Of a DNA stretch of 61,077 nucleotides, positions 26,349 through 36,386 are shown in pieces. A program made the position numbers and the translations under genes. The notes beneath the pieces were generated by a model. The model was not told where the DNA came from, made no database searches, and was given only the letters and a program-made list of their open reading frames with translations. The DNA is from Candidatus Peribacteria bacterium (GTDB lineage Bacteria; Patescibacteriota; Gracilibacteria; Peribacterales; Peribacteraceae): the NCBI GenBank assembly GCA_028286915.1, contig JAQBQQ010000003.1, positions 1-61,077 of the forward strand, written 5' to 3'. The stretch's first letter is position 1. Each line of letters begins with the position of its first letter.

Positions 26349-26789
26349 ATGCCTAAAGATCGCTTCAAGCTTATTCCGGAGGTGTACTTACTGCTTTTTA
26401 AAGAAAATAAGACGCTGCTTCTTAAACGGGCGAATACCGGCTATGAAGATGGAAATTACGGACTTGTTGCCGGACACAAGGAAGAAGGGGAGTCGGCAAC
26501 CGAGGCTATTATTCGTGAAGCCAAAGAAGAAGCGGGTATTATCATCAATCCTTCAGATGTACAATTTGTGCACATCTGCCACAGAAAAGATAAAGACGAG
26601 CGGATCAGTTTCTTTTTCACTGCCAATACATGGCACGGTACCATTGTAAATTGCGAGCCGCATAAGTGCGATGAACTGAGCTGGTTTCCCGTTGATCAGC
26701 TGCCGGCAAACACAATTGCCTGCATCAGATCCGTACTACAAGAAGTGCGTAACGGTGAAACATATTCCGAATTCGGATGGGAAGGGTAA
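26349..26789 (+). CDS. Nudix hydrolase
   Basis: 146 residues. The Nudix box spans ~41-63: G-H-K-E-E-G-E, then seven residues, then REAKEEAGI. The preceding strand VYLLLFKENKTLLLKRANTG and the E-L-S-W-F motif later fit the 8-oxo-dGTP/ADP-ribose-type branch. Such enzymes hydrolyse nucleoside diphosphates linked to another group; the substrate cannot be set from sequence. Confidence 0.93.
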   Translation: MPKDRFKLIPEVYLLLFKENKTLLLKRANTGYEDGNYGLVAGHKEEGESATEAIIREAKEEAGIIINPSDVQFVHICHRKDKDERISFFFTANTWHGTIVNCEPHKCDELSWFPVDQLPANTIACIRSVLQEVRNGETYSEFGWEG

Positions 26790-26801
26790 GCCGAAAATGA
26801 A

Positions 26802-26830
26802 TTGACGAAAAAAGACTGGCACTCTAAACT
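26802..26830 (+). promoter_or_regulatory. Sigma-A type promoter of dnaK
   Basis: TTGACG and TAAACT with a 17-base spacer. The -10 element lies inside the CIRCE operator, as expected for a HrcA-repressed promoter. Confidence 0.75.
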
Positions 26831-26842
26831 AGAGAGTGCTAA
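26816..26842 (+). promoter_or_regulatory. CIRCE operator (HrcA site)
   Basis: CTGGCACTC, nine bases, GAGTGCTAA. This departs from the TTAGCACTC-N9-GAGTGCTAA consensus only at the first and third bases. It is 109 bases before the dnaK start and indicates heat-shock control by HrcA, whose gene is outside the window. Confidence 0.93.
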
Positions 26843-26951
26843 ATTGCTTCTATTGATCACCTGGCTTCACATGGTTCGATAATATTTTCTTTCTGTACCC
26901 GTCGGCCATAGCTCTCAAGACGGAGCAATGGCTCACTACCCCCATATTCCT

Positions 26952-28877
26952 ATGTCTAAAATTATCGGTATCGACCTTGGTACCACCAACTCCTGTGTCG
27001 CCGTTATAGAAGGTGGCGAGCCGACTGTCATTCCCAACTCGGAAGGCAACCGCACGACACCATCAGTTGTCGCATTTAAAGATAATGAAGTTCTTGTAGG
27101 CGTATCTGCCAAGCGTCAGGCTGTCACCAACCCAAAGAACACCATTTTTTCCGCCAAACGCTTCATTGGTCACCGCTTCAACGAAGTAAAAAAGGAGGCC
27201 GGCCAAATGCCGTATGAAGTAAAAGAAGGGAAAGAAGGCCGCGCTGTCATTGTAGTAAACGGACAGGAAATGTTACCGCAGGAAATAAGCGCGAAGGTTT
27301 TGCAGAAACTAAAAAGAGACGCAGAGGCGTTCCTGGGCACAACGGTTACCAAAGCTGTCATTACCGTACCGGCCTATTTTGATGACTCCCAGCGCCAGGC
27401 CACCAAAGAGGCCGGCCAGATTGCCGGACTGGAAGTGGTGCGCATTATCAATGAGCCAACGGCAGCTGCCCTTGCTTACGGCCTGGACAAAGGCCACAGC
27501 CAGAAAATCGCCGTTTACGACCTGGGTGGCGGAACGTTCGACGTCTCCATTCTGGAATTGGGTGACGGCGTGTTTGAAGTGGTATCCACCAATGGCGACA
27601 CGCACCTTGGCGGCGACGATTTCGATCAGGTGATTATCGATTGGATTTTAGACGAATTCAAAAAAGACCAGGGCATCGATTTAAGCAAAGACAAGATCGC
27701 CATTCAGCGCTTAAAAGAAGCCGCCGAAAAAGCGAAGATTGAACTGTCTTCCGCCACGGAAACGGAAATCAATCTGCCGTTTATTACAGCCGATGCCACC
27801 GGACCCAAGCATTTAAACCTCAAACTTTCCCGCGGCAAACTGGAAGCACTTGTTATGCCGCTCATTGAAAAAACTATCGGCCCATCCGAAGCGGCGCTTA
27901 AAGATGCCAAGCTTTCCAAATCCGATATTGATGAAGTGGTGCTCGTGGGAGGCATGACCCGCATGCCGGCCGTCATAGAAAAAGTAAAACAGATGTTCGG
28001 CAAGGAGCCGCACAAAGGCGTAAACCCGGACGAAGTGGTTGCCATTGGCGCCGCTATTCAGGCCGGTGTCATTGGCGGCGATATCGACAAAGACATTGTG
28101 CTGGTAGACGTAACGCCACTGTCCATGGGTATTGAAACCATGGGTGGCATTGCCACCAAGCTCATTGAGCGGAACTCCAAAATCCCCACCAGCAAATCCC
28201 AGATTTTCTCCACAGCCGCCGACAACCAGACCTCCGTGGAAATTCACGTAGTCCAGGGCGAGCGTGAAATGGCCGCCGACAATAAGTCACTCGGCCGCTT
28301 TATTTTAGACGGCATCCTGGCCGCACCACGGGGCATGCCGCAGGTTGAGGTGGCATTCGACTTGGACACAAACGGTATCCTGAGCGTCCGAGCCAAGGAC
28401 AAAGGCACCGGCAAAGAGCAGCACATTACTATTCAGGGCTCAACAGGCTTAAGTAAAGATGAAGTTGAGAAAATGCAAAAGGACGCCGAACTAAACGCCG
28501 AAGCAGACAAGAAAAAGCGCGAAACGGTGGAAATCCGCAATAGTGCGGATGCACTCGTCTTCACCGTAGAAAAACAAGTGCGCGAGTACGACGCCAAAAT
28601 TCCGGACGCCACCAAAAAAACTATCAATGAACATGTAAACACCGTAAAGGAATTACTAAAGAAAGATGATGTTGACGCAGAAACGCTCAAGAAGGCAACC
28701 GAAGAGCTGGGCACAGCTGCTCAGGAAATCGGCAAGATCGTCTATGAAGAAGCTCAAAAAAAGAACCAGGAGCAAACCGACGCCTCGGCCCCCGACGCCG
28801 CCAAGTCGTCCGACCCCAACGTGGTCGACGCCGAGGTAGTGGATGAGAAGAAAGAAAATGAAGAGCCGAAGGCGTAA
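26952..28877 (+). CDS. dnaK: Hsp70 chaperone DnaK
   Basis: 641 residues from [15 protein letters not shown]; eight upstream in-frame codons are excluded. Nucleotide-binding domain with phosphate loops [24 protein letters not shown] and VGGMTRMP; the linker and substrate domain follow ([16 protein letters not shown]), then a helical lid and an acidic Ala/Asp/Glu tail. ATP-dependent folding chaperone. It is monocistronic here: neither grpE nor dnaJ is adjacent. Confidence 0.98.
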   Translation: MSKIIGIDLGTTNSCVAVIEGGEPTVIPNSEGNRTTPSVVAFKDNEVLVGVSAKRQAVTNPKNTIFSAKRFIGHRFNEVKKEAGQMPYEVKEGKEGRAVIVVNGQEMLPQEISAKVLQKLKRDAEAFLGTTVTKAVITVPAYFDDSQRQATKEAGQIAGLEVVRIINEPTAAALAYGLDKGHSQKIAVYDLGGGTFDVSILELGDGVFEVVSTNGDTHLGGDDFDQVIIDWILDEFKKDQGIDLSKDKIAIQRLKEAAEKAKIELSSATETEINLPFITADATGPKHLNLKLSRGKLEALVMPLIEKTIGPSEAALKDAKLSKSDIDEVVLVGGMTRMPAVIEKVKQMFGKEPHKGVNPDEVVAIGAAIQAGVIGGDIDKDIVLVDVTPLSMGIETMGGIATKLIERNSKIPTSKSQIFSTAADNQTSVEIHVVQGEREMAADNKSLGRFILDGILAAPRGMPQVEVAFDLDTNGILSVRAKDKGTGKEQHITIQGSTGLSKDEVEKMQKDAELNAEADKKKRETVEIRNSADALVFTVEKQVREYDAKIPDATKKTINEHVNTVKELLKKDDVDAETLKKATEELGTAAQEIGKIVYEEAQKKNQEQTDASAPDAAKSSDPNVVDAEVVDEKKENEEPKA

Positions 28878-28900
28878 TTCAAAAGATTATTCTGAAAATA

Positions 28901-28925
28901 AAGCCCGCGAAAGCGGGCTTTTATT
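28901..28925 (+). terminator. Intrinsic terminator of dnaK
   Basis: Stem AAGCCCGC/GCGGGCTT with a GAAA tetraloop followed by T-rich sequence, 24 bases after the dnaK stop. Confidence 0.93.
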
Positions 28926-29039
28926 ATTGCAAACTCGCTGCAGGGGCATTTGAATTCACATAGCGTTTCAGAAATAAAAAATTACACGGCTATTAGACCG
29001 AACTCGTCGAAGCCTGGCGTGAACTAATACCTTCACAAA

Positions 29040-29735
29040 TTACAAATGCATCGAAGCATTTTCCGGCGCTAAAATAAACGAATTCACCGTGCCGCCGCAG
29101 AATTGTTTGATCAAGTCAGTAACTTCCGAAACGGCGGATAGCAAATCCGTCAGGTGCGATAAACTCTCGATCACCACCACGGCATTCTTAGTTTGCTTCG
29201 TTAATTTTGTCCGGTCCGCCTCGCGCCAATTGAAGCGGCGGCAAATAACGCCCAGGTCATCTTTATAAATCACTTCGCCTGGTTTGGGCGGATCATTTTC
29301 GGTGGCGCCTAATTCTACAAATCGCTCTGTTCCTTCGGCCAATGTAAGTTGAATATCGCCTTGGCATGTATCCAGATCCTCACCTCCCACGGGCAAAATG
29401 TATTTGAGCGAAATAATATTGTAGAGCTCCACAAGTGTATTGATCTGTGGCAATTCGCCGCCTTTCACCACGCGCCTAACCAGTGCCTGGATGGAAGGGG
29501 GAAACGAATTGGGATTACTGCCAAATGCGCGGTGCGCCTGTTGCCAGGCAGCAATCGATGGATGCTCTTTGAATGTTTCCGGCGGCAGCAAGGCACGGAC
29601 ACGCCCTTCTTCGGTGCGAAGCATGCTCAGAACATCGGGACGGTCTAACGTGTTATCGGCTGATCGAACGATGATGGCGCCCACGTGCAAGCCGGGAAAT
29701 TTTTCAAAAATACGCGGATCAACGATTAACTTCAT
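29040..29735 (-). CDS. B3/B4 tRNA-binding domain protein
   Basis: 231 residues. It resembles the free-standing B3/4 domain otherwise found in the beta subunit of phenylalanyl-tRNA synthetase: a motif AWQQAHRAFGSNPNSFPPSIQAL, then LPQINTLVELYNIISLKYILPVGGEDLD. In PheT this domain edits mischarged Tyr-tRNA; free copies may edit in trans or bind nucleic acid. It follows the GAPDH gene by 14 bases and is likely co-transcribed. Confidence 0.85.
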   Translation of the reverse strand: MKLIVDPRIFEKFPGLHVGAIIVRSADNTLDRPDVLSMLRTEEGRVRALLPPETFKEHPSIAAWQQAHRAFGSNPNSFPPSIQALVRRVVKGGELPQINTLVELYNIISLKYILPVGGEDLDTCQGDIQLTLAEGTERFVELGATENDPPKPGEVIYKDDLGVICRRFNWREADRTKLTKQTKNAVVVIESLSHLTDLLSAVSEVTDLIKQFCGGTVNSFILAPENASMHL

Positions 29736-29749
29736 GAAATATACAAGAA

Positions 29750-30757
29750 TTATAATTTGGATCCCATATACTCAGCCAGCTCCACAATACGGTTACTGTA
29801 GCCCCATTCGTTATCGTACCAGCCGCAGACTTTCACCATATTTTTACCGATAACATCGGTAAGCTCGGAATCAATAATACAGCTCGCCGGATCACCAACA
29901 AAATCTTTGAGAACCAACGGCCGGTCTTCCACGCGCAGAATTCCTTTCATGGCACCTTCTGCGGCCTTTTTAAACGCAGCATTTATTTCCTCTTTGGTAG
30001 CCGGCTTTGTAAGAGTGACAGTAACATCATTCAAGCTTCCGGTCGGTGTCGGCACGCGAAGGGAAATACCGTTCATTTTTCCCATCAGCTCCGGAACAAC
30101 CAGGCCGATAGCTTTGGCGGCACCCGTAGATGTCGGAATAATATTCACGGCGGCAGCGCGGGCGCGGCGCAAATCCTTATGCGGCAGATCCAGTAAATTC
30201 TGATCATTCGTATAGCTGTGAACCGTGGTCATAAAACCATATTCAATACCGAACACATCATTGAGCACTTTCACCATAGGAGCCAGGCAGTTGGTGGTAC
30301 ACGATGCATTGCTTACCACATGCATGGTAGCCGGATCATATGTTTCATGGTTCACGCCCATGCAAAAGGTTCCATCTACGGCGTCTTTGGCCGGCGCGGA
30401 AATAATCACTTTTTTGGCACCCGCCTTTAAGTGATTGGACGCACCTTCTTTACTGGTAAAGAAGCCCGTACATTCCAGTACTATATCCACTTTCAACTCT
30501 GCATGTGGCAGCTTGGCCGGGTCTTTCTCGGCGGTAATTTTAATAGTATCATTACCGGTAATCAGATTTCCGTCTTTTACAGATACGGATCCGTTATTAA
30601 AGTGGCCGTACGTGGAATCGAACTCAAACAAATGAGCCAAAGTTCCCGGGTCCGTTAAATCATTGATGAGTACTACGTTCATGTCCGGGTGTTTCTGCTG
30701 GATTATGCGCAAAGCCTGGCGGCCGATGCGCCCGAAACCATTAATAGCAAGATTCAT
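29750..30757 (-). CDS. gap: Glyceraldehyde-3-phosphate dehydrogenase
   Basis: 335 residues, full length. NAD-binding start [13 protein letters not shown]; catalytic Cys in [25 protein letters not shown] and the C-terminal [11 protein letters not shown] are all typical. Acts in glycolysis/gluconeogenesis. The class 1 fructose-bisphosphatase at 59.1 kb belongs to the same pathway. Confidence 0.97.
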   Translation of the reverse strand: MNLAINGFGRIGRQALRIIQQKHPDMNVVLINDLTDPGTLAHLFEFDSTYGHFNNGSVSVKDGNLITGNDTIKITAEKDPAKLPHAELKVDIVLECTGFFTSKEGASNHLKAGAKKVIISAPAKDAVDGTFCMGVNHETYDPATMHVVSNASCTTNCLAPMVKVLNDVFGIEYGFMTTVHSYTNDQNLLDLPHKDLRRARAAAVNIIPTSTGAAKAIGLVVPELMGKMNGISLRVPTPTGSLNDVTVTLTKPATKEEINAAFKKAAEGAMKGILRVEDRPLVLKDFVGDPASCIIDSELTDVIGKNMVKVCGWYDNEWGYSNRIVELAEYMGSKL

Positions 30758-30883
30758 AGAAAAGTGGAAAATAACAGGCTAATCATGGCCGAAGATACAA
30801 AACAGTCAACTCGACAAGAATATAAAAGATGGTAGTTCCCCAAATTATTTGCATTTATACAAAGCAGGCATATTATTTTCTGT

Positions 30884-31369
30884 ATGAACCAACCAGAACA
30901 GGAAATTCCAAAGTATGAAAGACCCTATCGGGTTGATAAAAATGAATTTGCTCATGGCATCGCCATTACTCTTGTTCATCCAAAAACACGGGAAGCCATA
31001 AGTGCTACAGAGTATTATCGCGGTCCGTTGGTTCAAGATATAGAAATGGGCGAACGTATTGTAAGTACCGAAATGAAAGACGGTAAAAATAAAAAAACAT
31101 CCATAGTCACCTTTATGGAAAAAATAGACGAGGTTCTGTATGTTGAAACAGCAAGAAAAGGTAATCTTTATCGCATTGATGGAATAGAAGCCCCCAGACA
31201 GACAACACATGATATTAGGGTGCTGGCACAGAAAATAGCCGATGCCATTATGGCAATAGAAGGAAATTTGCCGGAGGGCGCACTCATTACTATTAAAGTA
31301 ACGCCGGATGGAAAGCTGAATGGAATCGAAGAGCCATCAAAGAATGTGTATGACTATGCCATGCTGTAA
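30884..31369 (+). CDS. Hypothetical protein
   Basis: 161 residues, soluble, no signal or membrane segment. Regularly alternating strands (HGIAITLVHPKTREAISATEYYRG, KTSIVTFMEKIDEVLYVETAR) followed by a helix (DIRVLAQKIADAIMAIEG) suggest an alpha/beta fold. Not recognised. Divergent from gap and convergent with the TIM-barrel gene, 7 bases apart. Confidence 0.6.
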   Translation: MNQPEQEIPKYERPYRVDKNEFAHGIAITLVHPKTREAISATEYYRGPLVQDIEMGERIVSTEMKDGKNKKTSIVTFMEKIDEVLYVETARKGNLYRIDGIEAPRQTTHDIRVLAQKIADAIMAIEGNLPEGALITIKVTPDGKLNGIEEPSKNVYDYAML

Positions 31370-31376
31370 CGGTACA

Positions 31377-32201
31377 TTATAACGTTGCAAACGTGTCCCG
31401 CATCAGAACCGTATCATCTTCCAGAAGAGGGGACTCACACACGCAGGTGCCGCCTATGTTTCTGTCTTTCAGAACTTTGAGGAAATCCTGCCACTTTGCA
31501 TCGCTCTCCTGTAACGGTACATGGTTTCGTTCTCCTGTTGCGTTGTACGCAATGCCGGAATAATGCAGGTGCATGTTTTGTAGCGAATTTTTGCCTAAAT
31601 ATTCCGCATACGTATCAAGCATTTCATTCCATTCCGCGGTGGAATTTACGCCGCCATTCGCGCGCGCATGCATATGTGCCGGATCAATGACGGGGTAAAC
31701 GTCAAACTCTTTGCTTATGCGCAACACTTCGTCCAGGGTACCGAACTGCACATGCTTGCCCATGGTTTCCAGCCCCAGATTTACGTGCGGGAATAATTTT
31801 TTCTTATGCTCCATCACGCGTTCAATGGCGTTCTTCACGTTTGCATACACCGTCTCCGGGGGCATTTTTAAATTGAATGCCGCGTGCACACACACAGAGT
31901 GCGCGCCGGCCAGCTCAGCCATGCTCAACGCGTCTGTAATTCTTTTAATGGACGCCTCTATGGTTTCCGGCTTCTCTGAATTTAAATTGATGTAATACGG
32001 CGCGTGAACTGTTAGATACATTGCATGTTTTTCCGCGCATTCACGGATTTCTCTCATGCGTTCCACATTTTTGGGCACCTGCTGCACCCACTCCATTTCC
32101 ATGGCCGTAATACCCAGTTCATGAGCTCGCTTTATACCCTCACATGTTCCACCCGGCTTGGGTGTGGAAAGGGGACTCCCGGCAACGGCAAAGTGAAGCA
32201 T
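31377..32201 (-). CDS. AP endonuclease family 2 / endonuclease IV-like TIM barrel
   Basis: 274 residues from MLHFAVAGSP; 31 upstream codons look non-coding. A TIM barrel with metal-ligand positions typical of the family: H in TVHAPYYINL, H in VCVHAAFN, E in LGLETMG, D and H in VIDPAHMHARANGG, H in MHLHYSG and E in CVCESPLLEDD. Endonuclease IV cuts DNA 5' to abasic sites with a trinuclear zinc centre. The same fold also houses sugar isomerases, so the DNA-repair role is probable, not certain. Confidence 0.8.
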   Translation of the reverse strand: MLHFAVAGSPLSTPKPGGTCEGIKRAHELGITAMEMEWVQQVPKNVERMREIRECAEKHAMYLTVHAPYYINLNSEKPETIEASIKRITDALSMAELAGAHSVCVHAAFNLKMPPETVYANVKNAIERVMEHKKKLFPHVNLGLETMGKHVQFGTLDEVLRISKEFDVYPVIDPAHMHARANGGVNSTAEWNEMLDTYAEYLGKNSLQNMHLHYSGIAYNATGERNHVPLQESDAKWQDFLKVLKDRNIGGTCVCESPLLEDDTVLMRDTFATL

Positions 32202-32249
32202 GAAACCAGTATAGAGAAAGTAGTTGGTATGATGAAAGGGAGATTCTGG

Positions 32250-32255
32250 TATAAT
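32250..32255 (+). promoter_or_regulatory. Extended -10 promoter for the CCA gene
   Basis: A perfect TATAAT preceded by TGG (the TGn extension). No good -35 element is seen. Transcription would start near 32262, just before a large hairpin. Confidence 0.6.
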
Positions 32256-32269
32256 GACGTGTGAATTAT

Positions 32270-32320
32270 GAGTTTTGAGTCTTGAACGAAGCAAAGCTCA
32301 CAATTCAAGACTCAAGACTC
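32270..32320 (+). promoter_or_regulatory. Long 5'-UTR hairpin upstream of the CCA gene
   Basis: A 17-bp stem with one G-U pair (TTGAGTCTTGAA and its complement at the core) and a 17-base loop, 18 bases before the start codon. There is no T run after it, so it is not a terminator. It could stabilise the mRNA or control initiation. Confidence 0.55.
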
Positions 32321-32337
32321 AATTCTATTGTTCGCCT

Positions 32338-33690
32338 ATGGCAATTGATAAACGCATTCTCAATCGTACGCTTACCACCCCCTACGGCACGCATGCTTAT
32401 ACAATAACCGAAACGCTGCACGATGCCGGGTACGATACGTGGTGGGTGGGTGGCGGAGTGAGGGATATGCTGATGGGAAACATTCCCGCAGATATTGATA
32501 TTGCAACGGACGCACTGCCTGCGCAAATCGAAAAGCTCTTTAAGAATGTACACATGCAATCGGCGGCGCTTGGAAGCGTACGCGTGCCTATGGGGAACGA
32601 TCTGTTTGAAGTGACTACCTTTCGGGAGGATGACACGGCATCCGACGGACGGCATCCGGAATCGGTGCGTTTTGGCAAACGCGAAACCGATGCAACGCGG
32701 CGTGATTTCACTATCAACGCCATCTATTTTCATCCCATATCCAGTAATATCTACGATCCGTTCAATGGCCGGAAAGACCTGGAAGAAAAACTGATTCGCT
32801 TTATTCTGGATCCATACGTGCGCATTCGACATGATGCCCTGCGTATATTGCGGGCCGTGCGTTTTCGCGCGGGTATAAACGGCCAGTATCATCCGGACAC
32901 CTACGCGGCACTGCGGGAACTGGCCGAACTGATCAAGCCGCTTTCCGGCCAGCGCAAATTTGAGGAACTGGAAAAACTTCTTAAAGGTCCAAACCCGGCC
33001 CGCGGCCTGGAGGACCAATGGGAACTGGGTATTCTGCCGTACTATTTACCGGAACTCTATTCCTGCAAAGGCATTCCGCAACCGGCGGATTACCACCATG
33101 AAGGCGATGTCTGGGATCATCTTTTGGCTTGCTGCAATGCGTTCCGCGAGGAGCACCATATAGATGTCCGTATAGCCGCCCTGTTCCATGACATCGGCAA
33201 AGCCGAAACATTCGCCATTCGGGAACGTATCCGGTTCGACGAACATGCCAGTGTATCGGGCGACCTTACAAAAAATATTCTGGAACGACTTAACTGTCCG
33301 GCCAAGCGACGGGAGAAAATTATCTGGCTCGTAAAACACCATATGATGGTTCCGGCTTTTTTGGAAATGTCCGATGAACGCAAGGCGCACTGGTACTTCC
33401 ACCCGTGGTTCCCGGAATTGCTGCAGCTTTTCTGGCTGGACATTGCCGGCACCGAACCTTCCGATTTCACATTATTCGATGCCATTGTACGGAATTATAA
33501 TCATTTCCTGGATGCTCACCCGCGTCCGCCTAAACCACTGCTGGACGGGGAAGAAATTATGGATGTTCTGGGCTTAAAACCGGGCGAAAAAATAGGTGAG
33601 ATCCTTAAAGAATTACATGATGCCCAGGTAAAACAAGAGGTAACAAGCAAAGAGGAGGCCAGGCAATTTATTGCCAAATTCATAAAGTAA
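32338..33690 (+). CDS. cca: CCA tRNA nucleotidyltransferase with HD domain
   Basis: 450 residues from MAIDKRILN; 21 upstream in-frame codons fall in the hairpin leader and are excluded. The head domain has GGGVRDMLMG and the catalytic DIDIATDA; RRDFTINA and the RxxR region (IRHDALRILRAVRFRAG) recognise the nucleotide. A C-terminal HD phosphohydrolase domain carries ALFHDIGKAET. It adds or repairs the 3' CCA of tRNA. The three tRNA genes here already encode CCA, so repair may be the main task. Confidence 0.95.
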   Translation: MAIDKRILNRTLTTPYGTHAYTITETLHDAGYDTWWVGGGVRDMLMGNIPADIDIATDALPAQIEKLFKNVHMQSAALGSVRVPMGNDLFEVTTFREDDTASDGRHPESVRFGKRETDATRRDFTINAIYFHPISSNIYDPFNGRKDLEEKLIRFILDPYVRIRHDALRILRAVRFRAGINGQYHPDTYAALRELAELIKPLSGQRKFEELEKLLKGPNPARGLEDQWELGILPYYLPELYSCKGIPQPADYHHEGDVWDHLLACCNAFREEHHIDVRIAALFHDIGKAETFAIRERIRFDEHASVSGDLTKNILERLNCPAKRREKIIWLVKHHMMVPAFLEMSDERKAHWYFHPWFPELLQLFWLDIAGTEPSDFTLFDAIVRNYNHFLDAHPRPPKPLLDGEEIMDVLGLKPGEKIGEILKELHDAQVKQEVTSKEEARQFIAKFIK

Positions 33691-33724
33691 TACAAAGCAA
33701 CAAATTCAGTGCTTCCGCACGCCT

Positions 33725-33862
33725 TTACAGTCCACGATTCTTTTCATCCGCTTGCTTAGTCAGTTCTTCATTCTCTTCCGTATCCGGGTACTGGTACTCC
33801 GCCTCCCTGCCACGCATGGAGTCTTTATTACTAATGCCACCAAATTTTTCGTCTTCTTCCAT
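33725..33862 (-). CDS. Small acidic protein (45 residues)
   Basis: MEEDEKFGGISNKDSMRG followed by an acidic, Gln/Glu-rich tail ending KNRGL. It is convergent with cca and just downstream of the terminator of the surface-protein gene. Its composition is protein-like and very hydrophilic, whereas the overlapping longer frame on this strand is basic and irregular. No family recognised. Confidence 0.5.
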   Translation of the reverse strand: MEEDEKFGGISNKDSMRGREAEYQYPDTEENEELTKQADEKNRGL

Positions 33863-33897
33863 GCCATAGATGACGGGAGCTGGAAATAATCGTGACA

Positions 33898-33928
33898 CAA
33901 AAAATCCTCCCGTACTGAGCGAGAGGAT
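33898..33928 (-). terminator. Intrinsic terminator of the surface-repeat gene
   Basis: On the minus strand a 9-bp stem ATCCTCTCG/CGGGAGGAT (one G-U) with a 7-base loop is followed by six T, 21 bases after the stop of the gene at 33950. Confidence 0.88.
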
Positions 33929-33949
33929 CTTTCATATACCATTTTATTT

Positions 33950-34852
33950 TTACTGAGCCAGTGTCACGGTCCGTCCGCTTGATTGACCGCTTAATGTTCC
34001 CATGGCGCGCACTTCAAAATTACCGCCATCCGATGGCGATACAGCGCCGCCAAAATTGACGTTCCCGCTGGTATCGGCATTTGCCGTCTGCACCTTGGCA
34101 CCTGCAACATACAAATCTACCGGCTCGTTAGCAGCAAAATTATTGCCGCTGACGCTAAAAGATTGATTCTTTCCAATATAATAGCTGGACGGAGAAATCT
34201 GCGGATAGAACTGACCGATGGACAGTGTTAAAGGAATATTCATCCCGCTCGTAAGCCCGTTCAGAGTATAGCTCCAGGCACTGTTGGCGGCCGAGAAGGG
34301 GATAGTGGCTACTTTGGATGCCGAAAAGCCTCCGTTGCCGTCGGCGGTAAACGTAGCAACCAACTGATCGCCCCGCTTTAATTGCACCTGTTCGTTGGGC
34401 GCAAAATGTTGACCGGACAAACCAAAAGACTCATTTGGAAGTACATAATACGGTGAAAATGCAGCGGTTGGGTAAAAGCCGCTGACGTAGATATTTTGCG
34501 ACTGTGTCCGGCCGGAACTCACGCCCATAGCTGTTACCGGGTAACTGCCGGCTGCCCAAAAGGGAATCTGTATGCCGGGGCTGGTGAAATTGCCGTTACC
34601 ATCAGCCGTAGCCGTCACGCTGGCACCATCAGACGTCACCTTTACCTGCTCATTGGCACCAAAGCCAAAACCCTGAGCCGTGAAGCTGCTTTGCGGGGCC
34701 GCCGCGTATGTACTTAGCACCAAGTAGTTGGCATCTGCCTGTGCAACTACCGGTGACATAAAAGAGGGGAGTGCGGAAGCCGTACCAAGTATGGCCAGAA
34801 GCGATAAGCTGCCAAGCAACCGCTTCCCCTGCGCAAGAGAAAACATCTGCAT
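33950..34852 (-). CDS. Secreted protein with three tandem beta-sandwich repeats
   Basis: 300 residues from MQMFSLAQGKRLLG; a further ATG two codons on (34846) is equally possible, and 30 upstream codons are excluded. A signal peptide (~10-38) precedes three repeats of roughly 85 residues. Each follows Y-x-x-x-P-x-x-S-F-x-x-x-G-x-x-F-x-x-N-E-x-V, then a short sugar-tongs-like strand with T-A-D-x-x-G-N. They look like IPT/TIG or other Ig-like folds used in surface layers. Probable cell-surface structural or adhesive role. Confidence 0.78.
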   Translation of the reverse strand: MQMFSLAQGKRLLGSLSLLAILGTASALPSFMSPVVAQADANYLVLSTYAAAPQSSFTAQGFGFGANEQVKVTSDGASVTATADGNGNFTSPGIQIPFWAAGSYPVTAMGVSSGRTQSQNIYVSGFYPTAAFSPYYVLPNESFGLSGQHFAPNEQVQLKRGDQLVATFTADGNGGFSASKVATIPFSAANSAWSYTLNGLTSGMNIPLTLSIGQFYPQISPSSYYIGKNQSFSVSGNNFAANEPVDLYVAGAKVQTANADTSGNVNFGGAVSPSDGGNFEVRAMGTLSGQSSGRTVTLAQ

Positions 34853-35012
34853 ACTATAGGTGGGAAATAAAATAGAAACGAAACATACAACACACTGAGT
34901 GTTTACACCTTTGCAGACGATACCCCGAGGAAATACTTGCAAATTGTGCCGGTTTCTTTGGGTGTATTATAATATTGAACGTCACTGCGACTGATAAATT
35001 GATAGCGTACTA

Positions 35013-36320
35013 TTAAGGCTGTAATCGATTCACATCTCTCGGAAACAACGTGGCTTCTTTCACGCTGTGAAGACCGATAATCTTCTGCGTCAAACGTTCC
35101 AGACCCATGCCGAATCCGCCATGAGCAGGAAGACCATACTTAAAAGCCATGAGATAATACTTAAAACCAAGATGCTCAGGATCGCCGCCGACAGCTTTCA
35201 ATTGTTCTACCAGCTTGTCATATCGATGCTCACGACGGCTGAGTGTTGCAATTTCCACACCACGAAACAAGAGGTCAGCCCGGTCTGCCACGTCAGGATT
35301 CAACTCATTTCGATAATGATAAAACTTCATATCTTTGGCTGGAAATTCAGAAACGAACACGGCTTCACTCTTCCATTCTTTTGCAGAATATTCACAGATC
35401 CATCGTTCCTCCGCCGGCGTCGGATCTTTTTCCTTCGTTGTGTCTTGACCGGTCGACTCTGTGTATAACCTGTGAAGCTCTTTCAGGCTCACAATCGGTA
35501 ATTGCTGTTTAAGTACAGGCTTTACTGCTCCAAGAGCCAGTAATTCTTCTTCATGATCTTTCCATGCATTAGTACAAGCAACATGCAATATACCACCGGC
35601 GATTGCGAGCACATCCTGCAAGCCTTCAATGAAACCCATCTCCACATCTATATGCATGAACTCTGTCATGTGGCGCGTTGTATAACTGAGTTCCGCTCGA
35701 TACGTGGGATTAATTTCATATACGCGCTCAAAGACACCAACCATAATCTGCTTATAAAATTGTGCCGATTGCGCAAGTGTTGCCTCTTTGCCGAAGTAAT
35801 CCAACTTAAATACTTCTGCGCCGCCTTCCGTGGAACCCGCAAGAAGCTTCGGACTATTGAATTCGGTGAAATCCTGTGACCGCAAATAATCACGCACAGA
35901 CTGCTTCACATTTGCCTGTACCTTGAAAATACCACGTTCAATGACGTTTCGGAGTCCTATTACTCTGTTCTCAAATAATGTCTCCAGGTTTTCCGGTGTA
36001 TGATCAATGGCTTTGTCTACTTCAATCGGCGAAACATGCTCCACAGAAACATCAACCGTAATAACCGGATGATGAATCTCCGCGCCACTTGGTGCTTTTT
36101 CTAGGCCTATCACATTACCTGTGACTGTTAGTACTGTGCCATTATGTAAGCCACGTAGTTTTTCGGATTCATTTGTTTCATCGACAATTTGTATAAGCCC
36201 ATGTCGATCACGCAGTATGAGAAATGTAATTTTCCCAAGTTGCCGCTTTTTATGCAACCAACCAGAAACCTGTACTTGCTTGCCGGTGTGATACTTAAGC
36301 TCAGATGACAGGATACGCAT
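35013..36320 (-). CDS. aspS: Archaeal-type (probably non-discriminating) aspartyl-tRNA synthetase
   Basis: 435 residues, the short AspRS form without the bacterial insertion domain. N-terminal OB fold (VQVSGWLHKKRQLGKITFLILRDRHG), class II motif 2 (RVYEINPTYRAE, HMTEFMHIDVEMGF) and motif 3 (GFGMGLERLTQ), ending LFPRDVNRLQP. This form usually charges both tRNA-Asp and tRNA-Asn, with Asn made by GatCAB; those genes are not in the window. A putative attenuator precedes it. Its DNA is more AT-rich than the genes to its left. Confidence 0.93.
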   Translation of the reverse strand: MRILSSELKYHTGKQVQVSGWLHKKRQLGKITFLILRDRHGLIQIVDETNESEKLRGLHNGTVLTVTGNVIGLEKAPSGAEIHHPVITVDVSVEHVSPIEVDKAIDHTPENLETLFENRVIGLRNVIERGIFKVQANVKQSVRDYLRSQDFTEFNSPKLLAGSTEGGAEVFKLDYFGKEATLAQSAQFYKQIMVGVFERVYEINPTYRAELSYTTRHMTEFMHIDVEMGFIEGLQDVLAIAGGILHVACTNAWKDHEEELLALGAVKPVLKQQLPIVSLKELHRLYTESTGQDTTKEKDPTPAEERWICEYSAKEWKSEAVFVSEFPAKDMKFYHYRNELNPDVADRADLLFRGVEIATLSRREHRYDKLVEQLKAVGGDPEHLGFKYYLMAFKYGLPAHGGFGMGLERLTQKIIGLHSVKEATLFPRDVNRLQP

Positions 36321-36341
36321 ATTGTAGAAAGAAAATGTAAG

Positions 36342-36363
36342 AAAAAACCCGCTTGAGGCGGGC
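36342..36363 (-). terminator. Intrinsic terminator inside the aspS leader
   Basis: On the minus strand CCCGC-CTCAA-GCGGG is followed by six T, ending 22 bases before the aspS start. It lies downstream of the candidate aspS promoter, so it would stop transcription before the gene unless disrupted. Confidence 0.8.
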
Positions 36364-36386
36364 TTTTGTGAATCAGGTTAGGACAG

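Noticed and set aside
32305-33018. 237-codon minus-strand frame inside cca
   Set aside because: Fully antisense to the well-supported CCA transferase, rich in Arg, His and Cys in a shadow-like pattern.
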